Below, in pieces: positions 17,152 through 26,837 of a DNA stretch of 64,000 nt. Positions within the stretch are counted from its first letter, which is position 1; the number at the start of each line of letters is the position of its first letter. The stretch comes from an uncultured Cellvibrio sp. (GTDB taxonomy: Bacteria; Pseudomonadota; Gammaproteobacteria; Pseudomonadales; Cellvibrionaceae): assembly GCA_946481095.1 (NCBI GenBank), contig CAMLML010000009.1:10769-74768 (forward strand). Reading direction: 5' to 3'. The position numbers and the translations under genes are program-made. The notes under the pieces were generated by a model. That model made no database searches. It was not told where the DNA came from and worked only from the letters and a program-made list of their open reading frames with translations.

Positions 17152-18429
17152 TTAATTACACAGATTTCCGGTTACCCTTGGCACTGCGGCAGCCCCGGCT
17201 GGCTTTGTACCCTGGAATCCGAATTCAACGGATTGACCCGGCTGAATGGCTTTATTCCAATCCAAATGCGTGACTGTATAGGGATTGCTTCCGGTTACCA
17301 CGCCATTCCACAGATTGGTTACCCGAGTGGCATCAGCATAACTCCAACTGACACTCCATCCACTCAACGCACTTGATCCGGTGTTGGTGATTTTTATAGA
17401 CGCCGTAAATCCATTGCCCCAATCATTTGTGACTGAATAAACACATTTTCCGTTACCCGAAGCTGCAGACGAATTTGAAGAACTTCTGGATGAGCTTGAT
17501 GAGCGCGACATGCTTGAACTTCTGGACGAACTTGAGCTTCTGGACAAACTTGAGACGCTGTATCGACTGGAAGAGCTCGAACTTCTGGAAGAGCTGGAAC
17601 TAATAGAACCACCTCTATCTATTTTCTCCAGCATAATTTGCGCATAACGTCTTCCGAACTCACGGTAGGATGCGGTGGTGAAATGATAAATATCCATTCC
17701 CGGCAAACCCATAGCCGATACCACATACGCATTCGGGATTAATCCGGGGAGTTTGTTCACTTCAGCATTGTGCCAATGGCAACAGGATTGATAGTCCGCA
17801 TAAAGCAGTTCACCTGCGAGAAAAGGGACATTGCCTATTCCCAGATCATTTCGTAAATCAGTGACAATTTCTTTTACCTGATGTTTCCATAAAGGATCAC
17901 TGGTATCGCTTTCGCCCTGATGAAAAATAATGCCTTTGATGACGCCAACCTGCTGGGCTTTTCTTGCCATATCCAACAGCCAGGCATAGCCCCCATTAAA
18001 TTGGGTGGGGATGTTCTGATTATTGCGGCCTATTGGCGCCGACTTTTGATAAAGCTCAATCGGTGTTCCGGATACTGCAGCAGGTACCAAACCAATGGTC
18101 ACCGAACCGGGCATAGCATCCGCCATGGTTTTACCAAAATAATCGCCCGGGCCTATGCCACTGTAACATCGGTTGAGTGGTGGTGAAGCGGTATACCAAT
18201 TGCCATAAGTACGACCCAAATTACTGCAATTTAAATCGGCCATCACTTTTACGCGTGGATGAGTGATTCGATCCTGATTTTCTATTGGCGCTGCACCTTC
18301 CATATTGGATTGGCCAAACATCAAATAGATATGAAAATTTGGATCAGGAGCAGCTGAGACTTTACTGACAACAACCAAATACAGAATTGAGAGAAACAGC
18401 TTTATCAACACATTATTTTTTATGCGCAT
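17152..18429 (-). CDS. secreted CE6-like carbohydrate esterase with poly-Ser linker and CBM2
   Basis: 425 residues. A signal peptide ends near residue 26 (SKVSAA). The catalytic SGNH/SASA-type domain (about 28-270) has the nucleophile Ser41 in MFGQSNMEG, the conserved [10 protein letters not shown] block and a C-terminal Asp/His pair in GMDIYHFT. A Ser/Arg linker of about 50 residues leads to a C-terminal CBM2 (about 328-425) with flanking cysteines and binding-face tryptophans ([27 protein letters not shown]). It probably removes acetyl groups from xylan or similar polymers while held on cellulose. The catalytic domain is highly similar to that of the next gene upstream (18758-19807), so the two arose by duplication. 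Confidence 0.88.
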   Translation of the reverse strand: MRIKNNVLIKLFLSILYLVVVSKVSAAPDPNFHIYLMFGQSNMEGAAPIENQDRITHPRVKVMADLNCSNLGRTYGNWYTASPPLNRCYSGIGPGDYFGKTMADAMPGSVTIGLVPAAVSGTPIELYQKSAPIGRNNQNIPTQFNGGYAWLLDMARKAQQVGVIKGIIFHQGESDTSDPLWKHQVKEIVTDLRNDLGIGNVPFLAGELLYADYQSCCHWHNAEVNKLPGLIPNAYVVSAMGLPGMDIYHFTTASYREFGRRYAQIMLEKIDRGGSISSSSSRSSSSSSRYSVSSLSRSSSSSRSSSMSRSSSSSRSSSNSSAASGNGKCVYSVTNDWGNGFTASIKITNTGSSALSGWSVSWSYADATRVTNLWNGVVTGSNPYTVTHLDWNKAIQPGQSVEFGFQGTKPAGAAAVPRVTGNLCN

Positions 18430-18757
18430 GGTTTATTCCTGAGTTGAGACTGATGATAGGTAATTATGGTTATTTGAACTGTGAATCGAAGCGTTCATGC
18501 CGATCTTGACTGAGCATGCGCAAGATAGCTTTATCGGAATGCAGAATTATTCGTCACTGCAGAAAGTTGAAGTTTTATTGTCAAAAAGAGTGCGGAATCT
18601 GTGATGCTGATCAAAGGATTTTTTTCACTGCAGGTCACAGGTAAATTATTTAAATTTTCAACAATTGGAATTGAACCGAACGATCCTGTAAGTGTGACCG
18701 ATTAAAAAAAGACGACCAAATTATCCTGGTCGTCCAACACTCTATGTAAAAAAGAAC
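18430..18757. other. intergenic region between the twin esterase genes
   Basis: 328 bp. It holds the terminator of the upstream esterase (near 18704-18734) and presumably the promoter of the downstream one. I see no further gene, repeat or clear operator in it. Confidence 0.5.
18704..18734 (-). terminator. intrinsic terminator of the second esterase gene
   Basis: GACGACCA (18711-18718) pairs with TGGTCGTC (18727-18734). On the minus strand the hairpin is followed by seven T. It lies 24 bp past the stop of the gene at 18758. Confidence 0.85.
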
Positions 18758-19807
18758 TTATTGCGCCGCTTTAAATAGCCTCGGAAAAAACAACAGACAG
18801 ATGAGCAACAGACTGATCAGATCCAATGCTCCTCCACCCGAACCTGATTGATTGGCCACAGATGAAGATGTCCGTGATGAAGACACTACCGATGAGGCAG
18901 TGCTGGACACAGATGAGCTGCTGGACGATGAAGAAGGTGACGCAGAGCTTGAGCTTTCACTACTGAATGAGCCGCTACTGTTTGAGTTATTGCCATCAAT
19001 CTTTTGCAGCATGATTTGCGCGTAACGCCTTCCAAGCTCGCGATAAGATTCAGATGTGAAATGAGCCGTGTCCATACCGGGTAAACCCATGGCCGAGACA
19101 ACAAATGCATTGGATAAAATGTCCGGTAACTTGTTTATTTCCGGATTATGCCAATGGCAACAGGATTGATAATCAGCATAGAGAAGTTCTCCGGCGAGAA
19201 AAGGCACATCGCCAATACCCAAATCCTGACGCAAATCGGTGACTATTTCTTTAACCTGATTTTTCCACAATGGGTCAGCGGTATCACTTTCCCCCTGATG
19301 AAAAATAATTCCCTTAATCACGCCAACCTGTTGTGCTTTTTGCGCCATATCCAACAACCATGCATAGCCACCATTAAATTGTGTCGGCATATCCTGACCG
19401 TTTCGCCCTATGGGAGCTGATTTTTGGTAAAGCTCAATTGGCGTACCGGAAATTGCTGCTGGCACCAAACCTATAGTGACGGAGCCAGGCATGCCATCCG
19501 CCATGGTTTTGCCAAAGTAGTCGCCGGGACCAAGCCCACTCCAACACCGGTTGAGCGGCGGCGAAGCTGTATACCAGTTGCCATAGGTGCGGCCCAAATT
19601 ACTGCAGTCCAAATTGGACATGACTTTCACACGCTCATTGGTAATTCGATCCTGAGGCTCTATCGCAGCAGAACCTTCCATATTGGATTGTCCGAACATC
19701 AAGTAGATATGAAAATCAGGGTCTGGTGCAGCCATTACCTTGCTGACAAAAATGAGATGGAGCATTGAGAGAAATAGCATTGCCGCTAAATGGTTTTTTC
19801 TGCGCAT
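18758..19807 (-). CDS. CE6-like carbohydrate esterase with C-terminal GlyGly-CTERM-like anchor
   Basis: 349 residues. It has a signal peptide (to about 26) and a catalytic domain nearly the same as the neighbour at 17152-18429, with Ser41 in [17 protein letters not shown] and GMDTAHFT. The architecture diverges after residue 275: the Ser linker is followed not by a CBM but by GSGGGALDLISLLLICLLFF then PRLFKAAQ. A glycine patch, a hydrophobic helix and a short basic tail are the marks of GlyGly-CTERM proteins processed by rhombosortase in bacteria with type II secretion. This copy is therefore probably held at the cell surface while its twin is released to the substrate. No rhombosortase gene is in the window. 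Confidence 0.85.
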   Translation of the reverse strand: MRRKNHLAAMLFLSMLHLIFVSKVMAAPDPDFHIYLMFGQSNMEGSAAIEPQDRITNERVKVMSNLDCSNLGRTYGNWYTASPPLNRCWSGLGPGDYFGKTMADGMPGSVTIGLVPAAISGTPIELYQKSAPIGRNGQDMPTQFNGGYAWLLDMAQKAQQVGVIKGIIFHQGESDTADPLWKNQVKEIVTDLRQDLGIGDVPFLAGELLYADYQSCCHWHNPEINKLPDILSNAFVVSAMGLPGMDTAHFTSESYRELGRRYAQIMLQKIDGNNSNSSGSFSSESSSSASPSSSSSSSSVSSTASSVVSSSRTSSSVANQSGSGGGALDLISLLLICLLFFPRLFKAAQ

Positions 19808-19959
19808 GATTGTTCCCGAACTAAAACTGATAATACGTTATGGTTATTTTGATTGAACAAAGTTCGAGGCAATGCTGAATCAGAAGCGCTGAAAAAGCCT
19901 TGCTTGAATGCAAAAATCTTGTGCTGTTGCAAAAAGTACAGATTTTTTTGCAAAAAAAA

Positions 19960-21090
19960 TCAGCTATCTGCTTCGTCATTGTCAGGCTTGTAGGCAGAAG
20001 GAGCGCAACCGAACTCTTTTTTGAACATCCGATTAAAATAAGAAATGCTGCCAAAGCCAACGGCGAACGCCGCCTCTGCTACACCCATTTTTTTCTCTAC
20101 CAATAATCGGGCCGCTTCGGTTAATCGCAATTTACTCAAATAAGCCGTAAAAGTCATACCTGTGCATTCACGCAGTATCTGGTTTATTTTTGTTCTGTTT
20201 ATTCCGAGTGAATTTGCTGTATGTTCAAGGCTCAAATCAGGATTTACATAAGCTTCAGCAAGGTAGTCAAGAAGCGCCATTTTTTCTCGCTGATGTTTCG
20301 ACTCGATGTTAACCGGCTGAATCACCATCTGATTGGATGATAGGGAAAGCTTGCGGTTGTTTATCAGCAAGGGAATAGCCCAAAAACAAAAAGCAGACCA
20401 AACAGCAGCGACAACACCTATTGCCATGTAAATCCAAAAATGACTGCGACCTTCGAGCGTTATTGACTCAATAGCAACACTGGAAACTACATCTTTGGGG
20501 CTATGAAATGAATTGATGATCGAAAAACCGCGCACCTTATCCATTCTTATTTTTTTATTTGCCAAATCCATTTGGTGACTTTCCAACCACCAGCTTGAGG
20601 TATTTAACGCATTGAGCTCCAGCCTGACCTCTTGCCAATTTTCGCTGCAACTTATAAGCGACTCAGACGGACGATAACTGGTAATGTCGGCAATTTGGGT
20701 AATGTCTTCTTCATAGCTATAAAGCAAAAATATTAATGTATTAACCGGGCGGCATTTTATTTTCAGATGGACTGTTGAATATTCAGACCAATCCAGCAGA
20801 TACCCCGACAATTTCTCATCCCAGGTTAATCCAAGATTGGCATATGGATAAAGAGAATCGCCCGGCAATGTAAAATCAACGCTCAGACTGTAAGTGCTTT
20901 CACGCAATTCAATTTTGGCAGGAGAACCTTGATTAGCTCCTGCGTTTACCCATGCTTGCCAGGAAAAATGGCTTTGATCAGCAGGCAGCAGGCCGTGACG
21001 AACATTAGATCGATCAAGAGCAATCCAAACTGTGATTAAGCTCAGGCATATCAACATCAAGAAAACTATTTTTATTTTTTTGAAATACAT
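19960..21090 (-). CDS. membrane-anchored AraC-family regulator with periplasmic sensor
   Basis: 376 residues. A membrane helix (about 6-26), a periplasmic beta-rich domain (about 35-220), a second helix (about 222-248) and a cytoplasmic AraC DNA-binding domain (about 275-370) follow in order. The last has LEHTANSLGINRTKINQIL and VAEAAFAVGFGSISYFNRMF. The periplasmic part (YANLGLTWDEKLSGYLLDWS, VRLELNAL, VRGFSIINSF, AIESITLEGR) resembles that of the GGDEF protein at 15791-17113. It lies 152 bp upstream of the esterase pair on the same strand and likely senses a polysaccharide product and controls them. One-component transmembrane AraC regulators of this kind are uncommon. Confidence 0.83.
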   Translation of the reverse strand: MYFKKIKIVFLMLICLSLITVWIALDRSNVRHGLLPADQSHFSWQAWVNAGANQGSPAKIELRESTYSLSVDFTLPGDSLYPYANLGLTWDEKLSGYLLDWSEYSTVHLKIKCRPVNTLIFLLYSYEEDITQIADITSYRPSESLISCSENWQEVRLELNALNTSSWWLESHQMDLANKKIRMDKVRGFSIINSFHSPKDVVSSVAIESITLEGRSHFWIYMAIGVVAAVWSAFCFWAIPLLINNRKLSLSSNQMVIQPVNIESKHQREKMALLDYLAEAYVNPDLSLEHTANSLGINRTKINQILRECTGMTFTAYLSKLRLTEAARLLVEKKMGVAEAAFAVGFGSISYFNRMFKKEFGCAPSAYKPDNDEADS

Positions 21091-21132
21091 GGTTTTACAA
21101 CCAGTTACCCATTATTTTTGCAGATTCCAGAT

Positions 21133-21165
21133 CAAAAAAGCCCGCCAATTGGCGGGCTTTTTTTA
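21133..21165. terminator. bidirectional intrinsic terminator downstream of fadE
   Basis: GCCCGCCAATTGGCGGGC is a perfect palindrome flanked by six A and seven T. It sits just past the fadE stop codon (21175) on the minus strand. Confidence 0.9.
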
Positions 21166-21174
21166 ACTTTATGA

Positions 21175-23589
21175 TTACAGTTTATCGAACGCATCTGTCA
21201 GTAAACAATCGAATCGACGATGATCATACTCAATTACTTTTGCAGCATCCTGCGGCTGGATAATATTTTTACTCACAGCATCCTGCACTTGCTCTTCAAT
21301 CGTTTTTCCGGAAATTTTTCCTGAGCTTTTTGCTCTCGAAAAAGTTTGCCATACAGGTCCCAACGCCAATAACAATTGATAAGTACTTTCAACGCGTCCG
21401 GTAGCATCTTCCGGTTGATGATTGACGTAAACATATTGACCCAGATGTTGACGAACCGGATTATCTTCCAAAATCAAATCGCCCAATTCACGAATTAAAT
21501 CATCACCGGGTTTGTTGACAATTTTTCCGCAAGGCATAGCCAACCATTGCAATAATTTTGCCAAACGTCTGAGCGGAAAATTTTCGGCAAAATCACGCAA
21601 GGCTTCCTGCGCTTTGTAAATGGATTTCGCAAGTGCATATTCTGCGTGTGCATCTTCTGCACGGGTTCTCGGGTGTGCAGAGTGGAATTTTAAAATCGCG
21701 CAGGCAATAAACAAGTGACTGTGCACATCACCCAGTCGCGCTGATAATAATTCGCGGCGTTTCAGGTTACCGCCCAACACCCCCAATGCCACATCCGACA
21801 TGGAAGCCAAAGCAGCACTCAGAATATTAATTCGCTGATACCAACGCTTGCTGAAATCATCAGCGTTGGCAGGCACGCTGCTTAAACGTCCACCTAAAAA
21901 TCCAAGCAATTTGGTGCGGAATAAATTACTGAATACATGCCCCAAATGGGCTGTAAATAATTTGTCGAAGGCTTTCAGTGCTTGCGCCCTGTCGTCCATC
22001 TGCAAGGCTTGCATCTCTTCGAATAAATAAGGATGGCAACGCATGGCACCCTGACCAAAAATCATCAGTGATCGTGTCAGTATGTTTGCGCCTTCAACGG
22101 TAATTGCAACCGGAACGCTGTGGTAGGCCGCTACAATAAAATTGCGTGGGCCTTGTTGAATTGCACGGCCACCGACGATGTCCATCGAGTGTTCAACCGA
22201 TTCACGCATCATTTCGGTTGCGTGGTATTTCGCCATGGCCGTCATAACAGACGGAGCACCGGATTCAAGCCCTTTGGTGACCAATTGACGCATGGCTTCG
22301 AGAGCATATCCTGAAGCGGCAATACTGGCACTGGCTTCCTGCACACCCTCAAACTTGCCAACTTCCATATTGAATTGGCGGCGAATACGCGCATAAGCAC
22401 CAACGAGACGATAATTCATTTCACCGCAAGCAGTAGAAAGTGCCGGTAACGAAACACCGCGCCCGGCACCCAGGCATTCGATCAACATACGCCAGCCTTT
22501 TCCGGCCATTGCCGGGCCGCCGATAATCCAGTCGATAGGAATAAACACATCAGTGCCAAAAATAGGGCCATTCATAAATGGCGCACCGGGATTGTGTCGC
22601 TTGCCAATTTCCACACCCGGATGACTGGCAGGAATTAATGCGCAGGTGATGCCGTAATCCGACTTGTTGGGATCACCCAAAAGTCCGTCAGGGTCATGTA
22701 ATTTGAAGGCCAGCCCCACAACAGTGGCTACCGGTGCCAGCGTAATCCAGCGTTTGCTGAAGGTCATTCGCAAGCCCAGCACTTCCTGTCCATCGTACAT
22801 ACCTTTGCAGACAATACCGGTATCGGGAATGGAGCCGGCATCAGAGCCGGCTTCCGGGCCGGTTAAACCAAAGCAGGGGATCTCGGTACCATTGACCAAA
22901 CCGGGTAACCAGCGTTGTTTTTGTTCTTCGGTGCCGTACTTGACCAGCAATTCACCCGGGCCAAGGGAGTTGGGAACCATCGCCGTCACCGCAGCCGTTT
23001 CCGAACGGCTGGCAATTTTGCTCATGATGCGACTTTGCGCATAAGGACTGAAATCAAGGCCACCAAATTCTCTGGGGATAATCAACCCGAAAAACTTTTT
23101 CTCTTTCAAAAATTGCCAGGCTTCCGGAGGCAGATCCTTACGCTGGCTGCGAATTTCCCACTCATCCAACATGTCACAAAGCTGATTCACTTCGTTATCC
23201 AGAAACGACTGCTCCTCGGCCGTTAATTGCGGCAGCGTAATTTGTGCAAACTCGCTCCAGTCAGGCTTACCACTGAATAATTCTTTCTCCCACCAGGTGG
23301 TACCTGATTCCAATGCCTCGCGCTCGGTGACGCTCATAGGTGGCATGGATTTTTGCAGATAATTAAAAACCGGTTTGGTCAGTAAAATGCGACGCAGAGG
23401 CCCCAGATTCAACACCACCAATATCATCGCCAAAGGTACCACCAACCAGGGTGACAGCATGGTTTCAGTGATAGCCCCCAAAATTAGCCAGGCAATCAAA
23501 ACCAATGACGACGCAGCAGCAAGTGCTACCTGCCGGTAAATCAGAATTGCCACCAAAAGCCAGATAACCAACAACGACAATATCAACAT
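21175..23589 (-). CDS. fadE: long-chain acyl-CoA dehydrogenase FadE
   Basis: 804 residues, close to E. coli FadE (814). Three hydrophobic segments at the N-terminus (about 2-75) are followed by the acyl-CoA dehydrogenase fold: FGLTGPEAGSDAGSIPD and MTFSKRWITLAPVA in the middle domain, then GGRAIQQGPRNFI in the C-terminal FAD domain, and the long FadE-specific C-terminal extension (DUF1974). It catalyses the first oxidation of fatty-acid beta-oxidation at the inner membrane. AAGGAG lies 7 nt before the start. It stands alone, with the terminator at 21133 downstream. Confidence 0.95.
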   Translation of the reverse strand: MLILSLLVIWLLVAILIYRQVALAAASSLVLIAWLILGAITETMLSPWLVVPLAMILVVLNLGPLRRILLTKPVFNYLQKSMPPMSVTEREALESGTTWWEKELFSGKPDWSEFAQITLPQLTAEEQSFLDNEVNQLCDMLDEWEIRSQRKDLPPEAWQFLKEKKFFGLIIPREFGGLDFSPYAQSRIMSKIASRSETAAVTAMVPNSLGPGELLVKYGTEEQKQRWLPGLVNGTEIPCFGLTGPEAGSDAGSIPDTGIVCKGMYDGQEVLGLRMTFSKRWITLAPVATVVGLAFKLHDPDGLLGDPNKSDYGITCALIPASHPGVEIGKRHNPGAPFMNGPIFGTDVFIPIDWIIGGPAMAGKGWRMLIECLGAGRGVSLPALSTACGEMNYRLVGAYARIRRQFNMEVGKFEGVQEASASIAASGYALEAMRQLVTKGLESGAPSVMTAMAKYHATEMMRESVEHSMDIVGGRAIQQGPRNFIVAAYHSVPVAITVEGANILTRSLMIFGQGAMRCHPYLFEEMQALQMDDRAQALKAFDKLFTAHLGHVFSNLFRTKLLGFLGGRLSSVPANADDFSKRWYQRINILSAALASMSDVALGVLGGNLKRRELLSARLGDVHSHLFIACAILKFHSAHPRTRAEDAHAEYALAKSIYKAQEALRDFAENFPLRRLAKLLQWLAMPCGKIVNKPGDDLIRELGDLILEDNPVRQHLGQYVYVNHQPEDATGRVESTYQLLLALGPVWQTFSRAKSSGKISGKTIEEQVQDAVSKNIIQPQDAAKVIEYDHRRFDCLLTDAFDKL

Positions 23590-23692
23590 AAGGATGCTCC
23601 TTTAACAAAATCCAGTTGCCGAGCTTAGCACTCGTGCAGTTAATTAACCTTAGCTTATTCCAACATTCTTTGTATGGAAATCTATCGTATAA

Positions 23693-23718
23693 AAATAAAA
23701 ATCCCGGACAAGCCGGGA
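23693..23718 (-). terminator. intrinsic terminator of the chemoreceptor gene
   Basis: TCCCGG (23702-23707), loop ACAAG, CCGGGA (23713-23718). On the minus strand it is followed by a T-rich tract (complement of 23691-23701). Confidence 0.85.
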
Positions 23719-23750
23719 AACATGGAGAGGGAAGAAAACTTTACGCAAGA

Positions 23751-25262
23751 TTACACTTTGAACGAATCGATTTGTTTTTTCAGTTCGCCAACTTCATGAA
23801 TTAACTGACTACCGCCCGCGTTAACAACCTGGGCATTTTCTGCTACACGTTCGGATAGCCCATGAATCGCTGTGATGTTTTTGCTCACTTCATTGGCAAC
23901 GGTATTTTGCTCATGAGATGCAGTTGCAATTTGATGGTTCATATCATTAATGATGCGGATATTACTGCGAATCTTGTCCAGTGCTCCGCCAACTTTGGCT
24001 GAGGTTTCTATGGTTTCCTTGACTGATGATGTACTGGCATTCATTGCCTGATGCGCTTCATCCGCAGCGCGTTGCAGTTGGATAATAATGGATTCAATTT
24101 CTTCTGTGGATGTACGCGTTTTTTGCGCAAGAGAACGCACTTCGTCTGCCACCACCGCAAATCCGCGACCCTGTTCACCGGCACGCGCTGCTTCAATCGC
24201 TGCGTTTAATGCAAGCAGGTTGGTTTGCTCTGCAATGGTTCTGATCACTTCCATTACTGATCCGATATTGACCGAATTATTTTTCAACACCTGAATTTTT
24301 TGCGCAGTGGATTGAATTTGATCTGTCAGGCGATTCACCTTGTCCAGTGATAGCGCTACGATTTCGTTACCTTCATCAACCAACACACTGGTGGCGTTGG
24401 TGCGATCTGCTGTGTCATTGGCATGGCGAGCAATTTCATTGGCAGAGGCGGACAATTCCTCCACCGCTGCGGCCACCAGTTCAATTTCACGCAATTGCTG
24501 CGACGTAGAATTCACCGTATTTTCAGTTGCACCGCCCATGGTATTGACGTTGGTACGCACCTTGTCATTTACCTGGACTACATTGCGGATAATCATGGCG
24601 ATGTGTTCCATCACCCGATTGAAATTATGCGCCAATTCCGCAATTTCATTTTGACTGGCAGTTGGCAATCGGTGTGTTAAATCACCGCCACCATCCGCAA
24701 TAGCACTGAGTGAATGCGTTACTTCCGATACTGGCGCCAACACCAAACTACGCATCAAAAAATAAACAGTGATCAAACTTGCTGCCAAAAGTGCAACGAC
24801 GGTCAAGGTGTTACTTTTAACCTGTTGACTTAAAGACTCTTTTAATTCAGCTGTCGAGAAAGTGACTGTGTAGCTACCAATTTTGCTACCGTTGTACATG
24901 ATGGGAATATCTTCGCGGGTGATCTTGCCTTCGCTGCGGTCTTCGTCATCAGCATCCGCCAATTTCTGGCCCCTGTGATCGACCACATGAACCTCGGTTA
25001 CCAAAGCAGTACCTACCAAAGACTTCGCGATGGCTTCAACTTGTTGGAAATCATATGCAAATACAGCTTCGAGAATAGAACTGTTGGTGAGCTCTACCAT
25101 GGCCTCTATTTCAGCATTTAATTTTGCCTGCTGATTTTTTGCCGCCAACCGGTAATTAGTGAACGCCACTGCAAATGCAATGAGCACCATTGCAACCGCA
25201 AGCGCGATCATCAGCTTGGTGAGTAACGACTTCTTTACCATTCTATCCCCCGACAGGTTCAT
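23751..25262 (-). CDS. methyl-accepting chemotaxis protein
   Basis: 503 residues. One membrane helix is near 15-35, a small periplasmic domain (about 40-145) contains [20 protein letters not shown], a second helix (about 150-175) leads to a HAMP domain, and the coiled-coil signalling domain carries the invariant hairpin tip ([20 protein letters not shown], then [16 protein letters not shown]). It senses an unknown ligand and signals to CheA/CheW, none of which are in the window. An internal ATG at 25241 with GGGGGA upstream is an equally good start and would remove seven residues. Confidence 0.93.
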   Translation of the reverse strand: MNLSGDRMVKKSLLTKLMIALAVAMVLIAFAVAFTNYRLAAKNQQAKLNAEIEAMVELTNSSILEAVFAYDFQQVEAIAKSLVGTALVTEVHVVDHRGQKLADADDEDRSEGKITREDIPIMYNGSKIGSYTVTFSTAELKESLSQQVKSNTLTVVALLAASLITVYFLMRSLVLAPVSEVTHSLSAIADGGGDLTHRLPTASQNEIAELAHNFNRVMEHIAMIIRNVVQVNDKVRTNVNTMGGATENTVNSTSQQLREIELVAAAVEELSASANEIARHANDTADRTNATSVLVDEGNEIVALSLDKVNRLTDQIQSTAQKIQVLKNNSVNIGSVMEVIRTIAEQTNLLALNAAIEAARAGEQGRGFAVVADEVRSLAQKTRTSTEEIESIIIQLQRAADEAHQAMNASTSSVKETIETSAKVGGALDKIRSNIRIINDMNHQIATASHEQNTVANEVSKNITAIHGLSERVAENAQVVNAGGSQLIHEVGELKKQIDSFKV

Positions 25263-25400
25263 CTCGAACCCTTGTTTTGCCTGCTTCTATTTGTCTAATG
25301 GGGTCACTGCCCTGATGGACGAGTGATTTCTACCCGTTTTTGAGTATAGACAGCAGTTCTAAAACTTGCCTCTTGAGATAGAAAAAGTTCTGTTAATCAA

Positions 25401-26837
25401 TCATTCGTCTGTTTCATCTTCGGCAGACGCACTGATCATGCCCAACTCTTTCAACTTCCGGGTCAGTGTATTGCGCCCCCAACCCAAAAGGTTGGCAGCA
25501 TCGCGTTTGCGACCGGCAGTATATTTGAGCGCAGTTTCAATCAGTGCGCGCTCAAACGTAGGCACTGCCTCACTGAGCAATTGGTGATGTCCGCGCGCCA
25601 ACGCCATATCTGCCCAATGGCGCAATGCTTTTTCCCAATCATCAGCAGGCGTTGAAGTTTCTTTGGTGTCCAGCAATTCGGGAGGCAAATCGGCAACATG
25701 CACTTCACGACCGGATGCCATCACCGTAATCCAGCGACAGGTGTTTTCCAATTGGCGCACATTTCCCGGCCAAGGCAATGAACACAAAAACTCTTCTGTT
25801 TCCGTCAATAAAACTTTGGGATCCACATTCAATTCATTAGCGGCTTTGTGCAAAAAAAATCTCGCCAATTTCGGAATGTCTTCGCGACGATTCGCCAATT
25901 TCGGAATATGAATTCGAATCACATTCAAACGATGAAATAAATCTTCACGGAAACGATTATCGGCAACCAGTGTTTCCAGATTTTGATGTGTGGCCGCAAT
26001 AATACGCACATCGACTTTCACCGGTGTGTGTCCGCCCACGCGATAAAATTCTCCGTCAGCCAGAACACGTAATAATCGCGTTTGGGTTTCAGCGGGCATA
26101 TCACCAATTTCATCCAAAAATAATGAACCACCATTAGCTTGTTCGAAGCGCCCTTGACGTTGCGCTGCCGCGCCAGTGAACGCACCTTTTTCATGACCAA
26201 ATAATTCTGATTCCATTAAATCTTTTGGAATTGCTGCCATATTCAATGCGATAAAGGGGCCATTACGACGTGGACTGTGTCGATGTAATGCACGTGCAAC
26301 CAACTCTTTTCCTGTACCCGATTGTCCATTAATCAATACCGTGATATTGGATTGAGACAAACGACCAATTGCGCGAAACACTTCTTGCATCGCCGGTGCT
26401 TCACCAATAATTTCGGTGTGTGCCTCTACTTCGTCAGTTTGTTTTTCCTGTTGATGTTTTTGTTCTTGCGCGTGTGCCAGTGCACGTTGTGTTACCGCGA
26501 CAGCATCATCCACATCAAAAGGTTTGGGCAAATATTCAAACGCACCACCTTGATAAGCAGCGACAGCGCTATCCAAATCAGAATGTGCAGTCATAATGAT
26601 GATTGGAATTTGTGGATGATTGGCGTGTACATTACTCAGCAACGCCAAACCATCAATACCCGGCATGCGTATATCGCTGATAATGGCATCCGGTGTATCG
26701 CGATTAATTTGATTTAATGCGCTGTCGCCCGTTTCAAAAATTCGCGTTTCAATGTTGGCCTGTTGCAGTGCTTTTTCCAACACCCAACGAATTGAACGAT
26801 CATCATCAATAATCCAAACTTTGTTAGTTTTCTGCAT
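25401..26837 (-). CDS. ntrC: nitrogen regulation response regulator NtrC
   Basis: 478 residues. A receiver domain has phosphoacceptor Asp55 (DAIISDIRMPG). The sigma-54 AAA+ domain has Walker A (GQSGTGKE), the GAFTGA loop that contacts sigma-54 (EKGAFTGAAAQRQG) and Walker B (GGSLFLDEIGDM). A Fis-type helix-turn-helix lies at the end (KRDAANLLGWGRNTLTRKLK). The start was moved to the ATG at 26837 (MQKTNKVWIIDDD), which has GGAAAA upstream and overlaps ntrB by 14 nt. The longer frame back to 26900 adds 21 residues unlike the family. Its likely target is the glnA promoter in this same window. Confidence 0.96.
   Translation of the reverse strand: MQKTNKVWIIDDDRSIRWVLEKALQQANIETRIFETGDSALNQINRDTPDAIISDIRMPGIDGLALLSNVHANHPQIPIIIMTAHSDLDSAVAAYQGGAFEYLPKPFDVDDAVAVTQRALAHAQEQKHQQEKQTDEVEAHTEIIGEAPAMQEVFRAIGRLSQSNITVLINGQSGTGKELVARALHRHSPRRNGPFIALNMAAIPKDLMESELFGHEKGAFTGAAAQRQGRFEQANGGSLFLDEIGDMPAETQTRLLRVLADGEFYRVGGHTPVKVDVRIIAATHQNLETLVADNRFREDLFHRLNVIRIHIPKLANRREDIPKLARFFLHKAANELNVDPKVLLTETEEFLCSLPWPGNVRQLENTCRWITVMASGREVHVADLPPELLDTKETSTPADDWEKALRHWADMALARGHHQLLSEAVPTFERALIETALKYTAGRKRDAANLLGWGRNTLTRKLKELGMISASAEDETDE

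Noticed and set aside
17460..17610. Short-period repetitive DNA that might suggest a CRISPR array or microsatellite
   Set aside because: The period comes from Ser/Arg codons in the esterase linker. There are no constant repeats with unique spacers. The same holds for 18880-18990 and 39775-39955.
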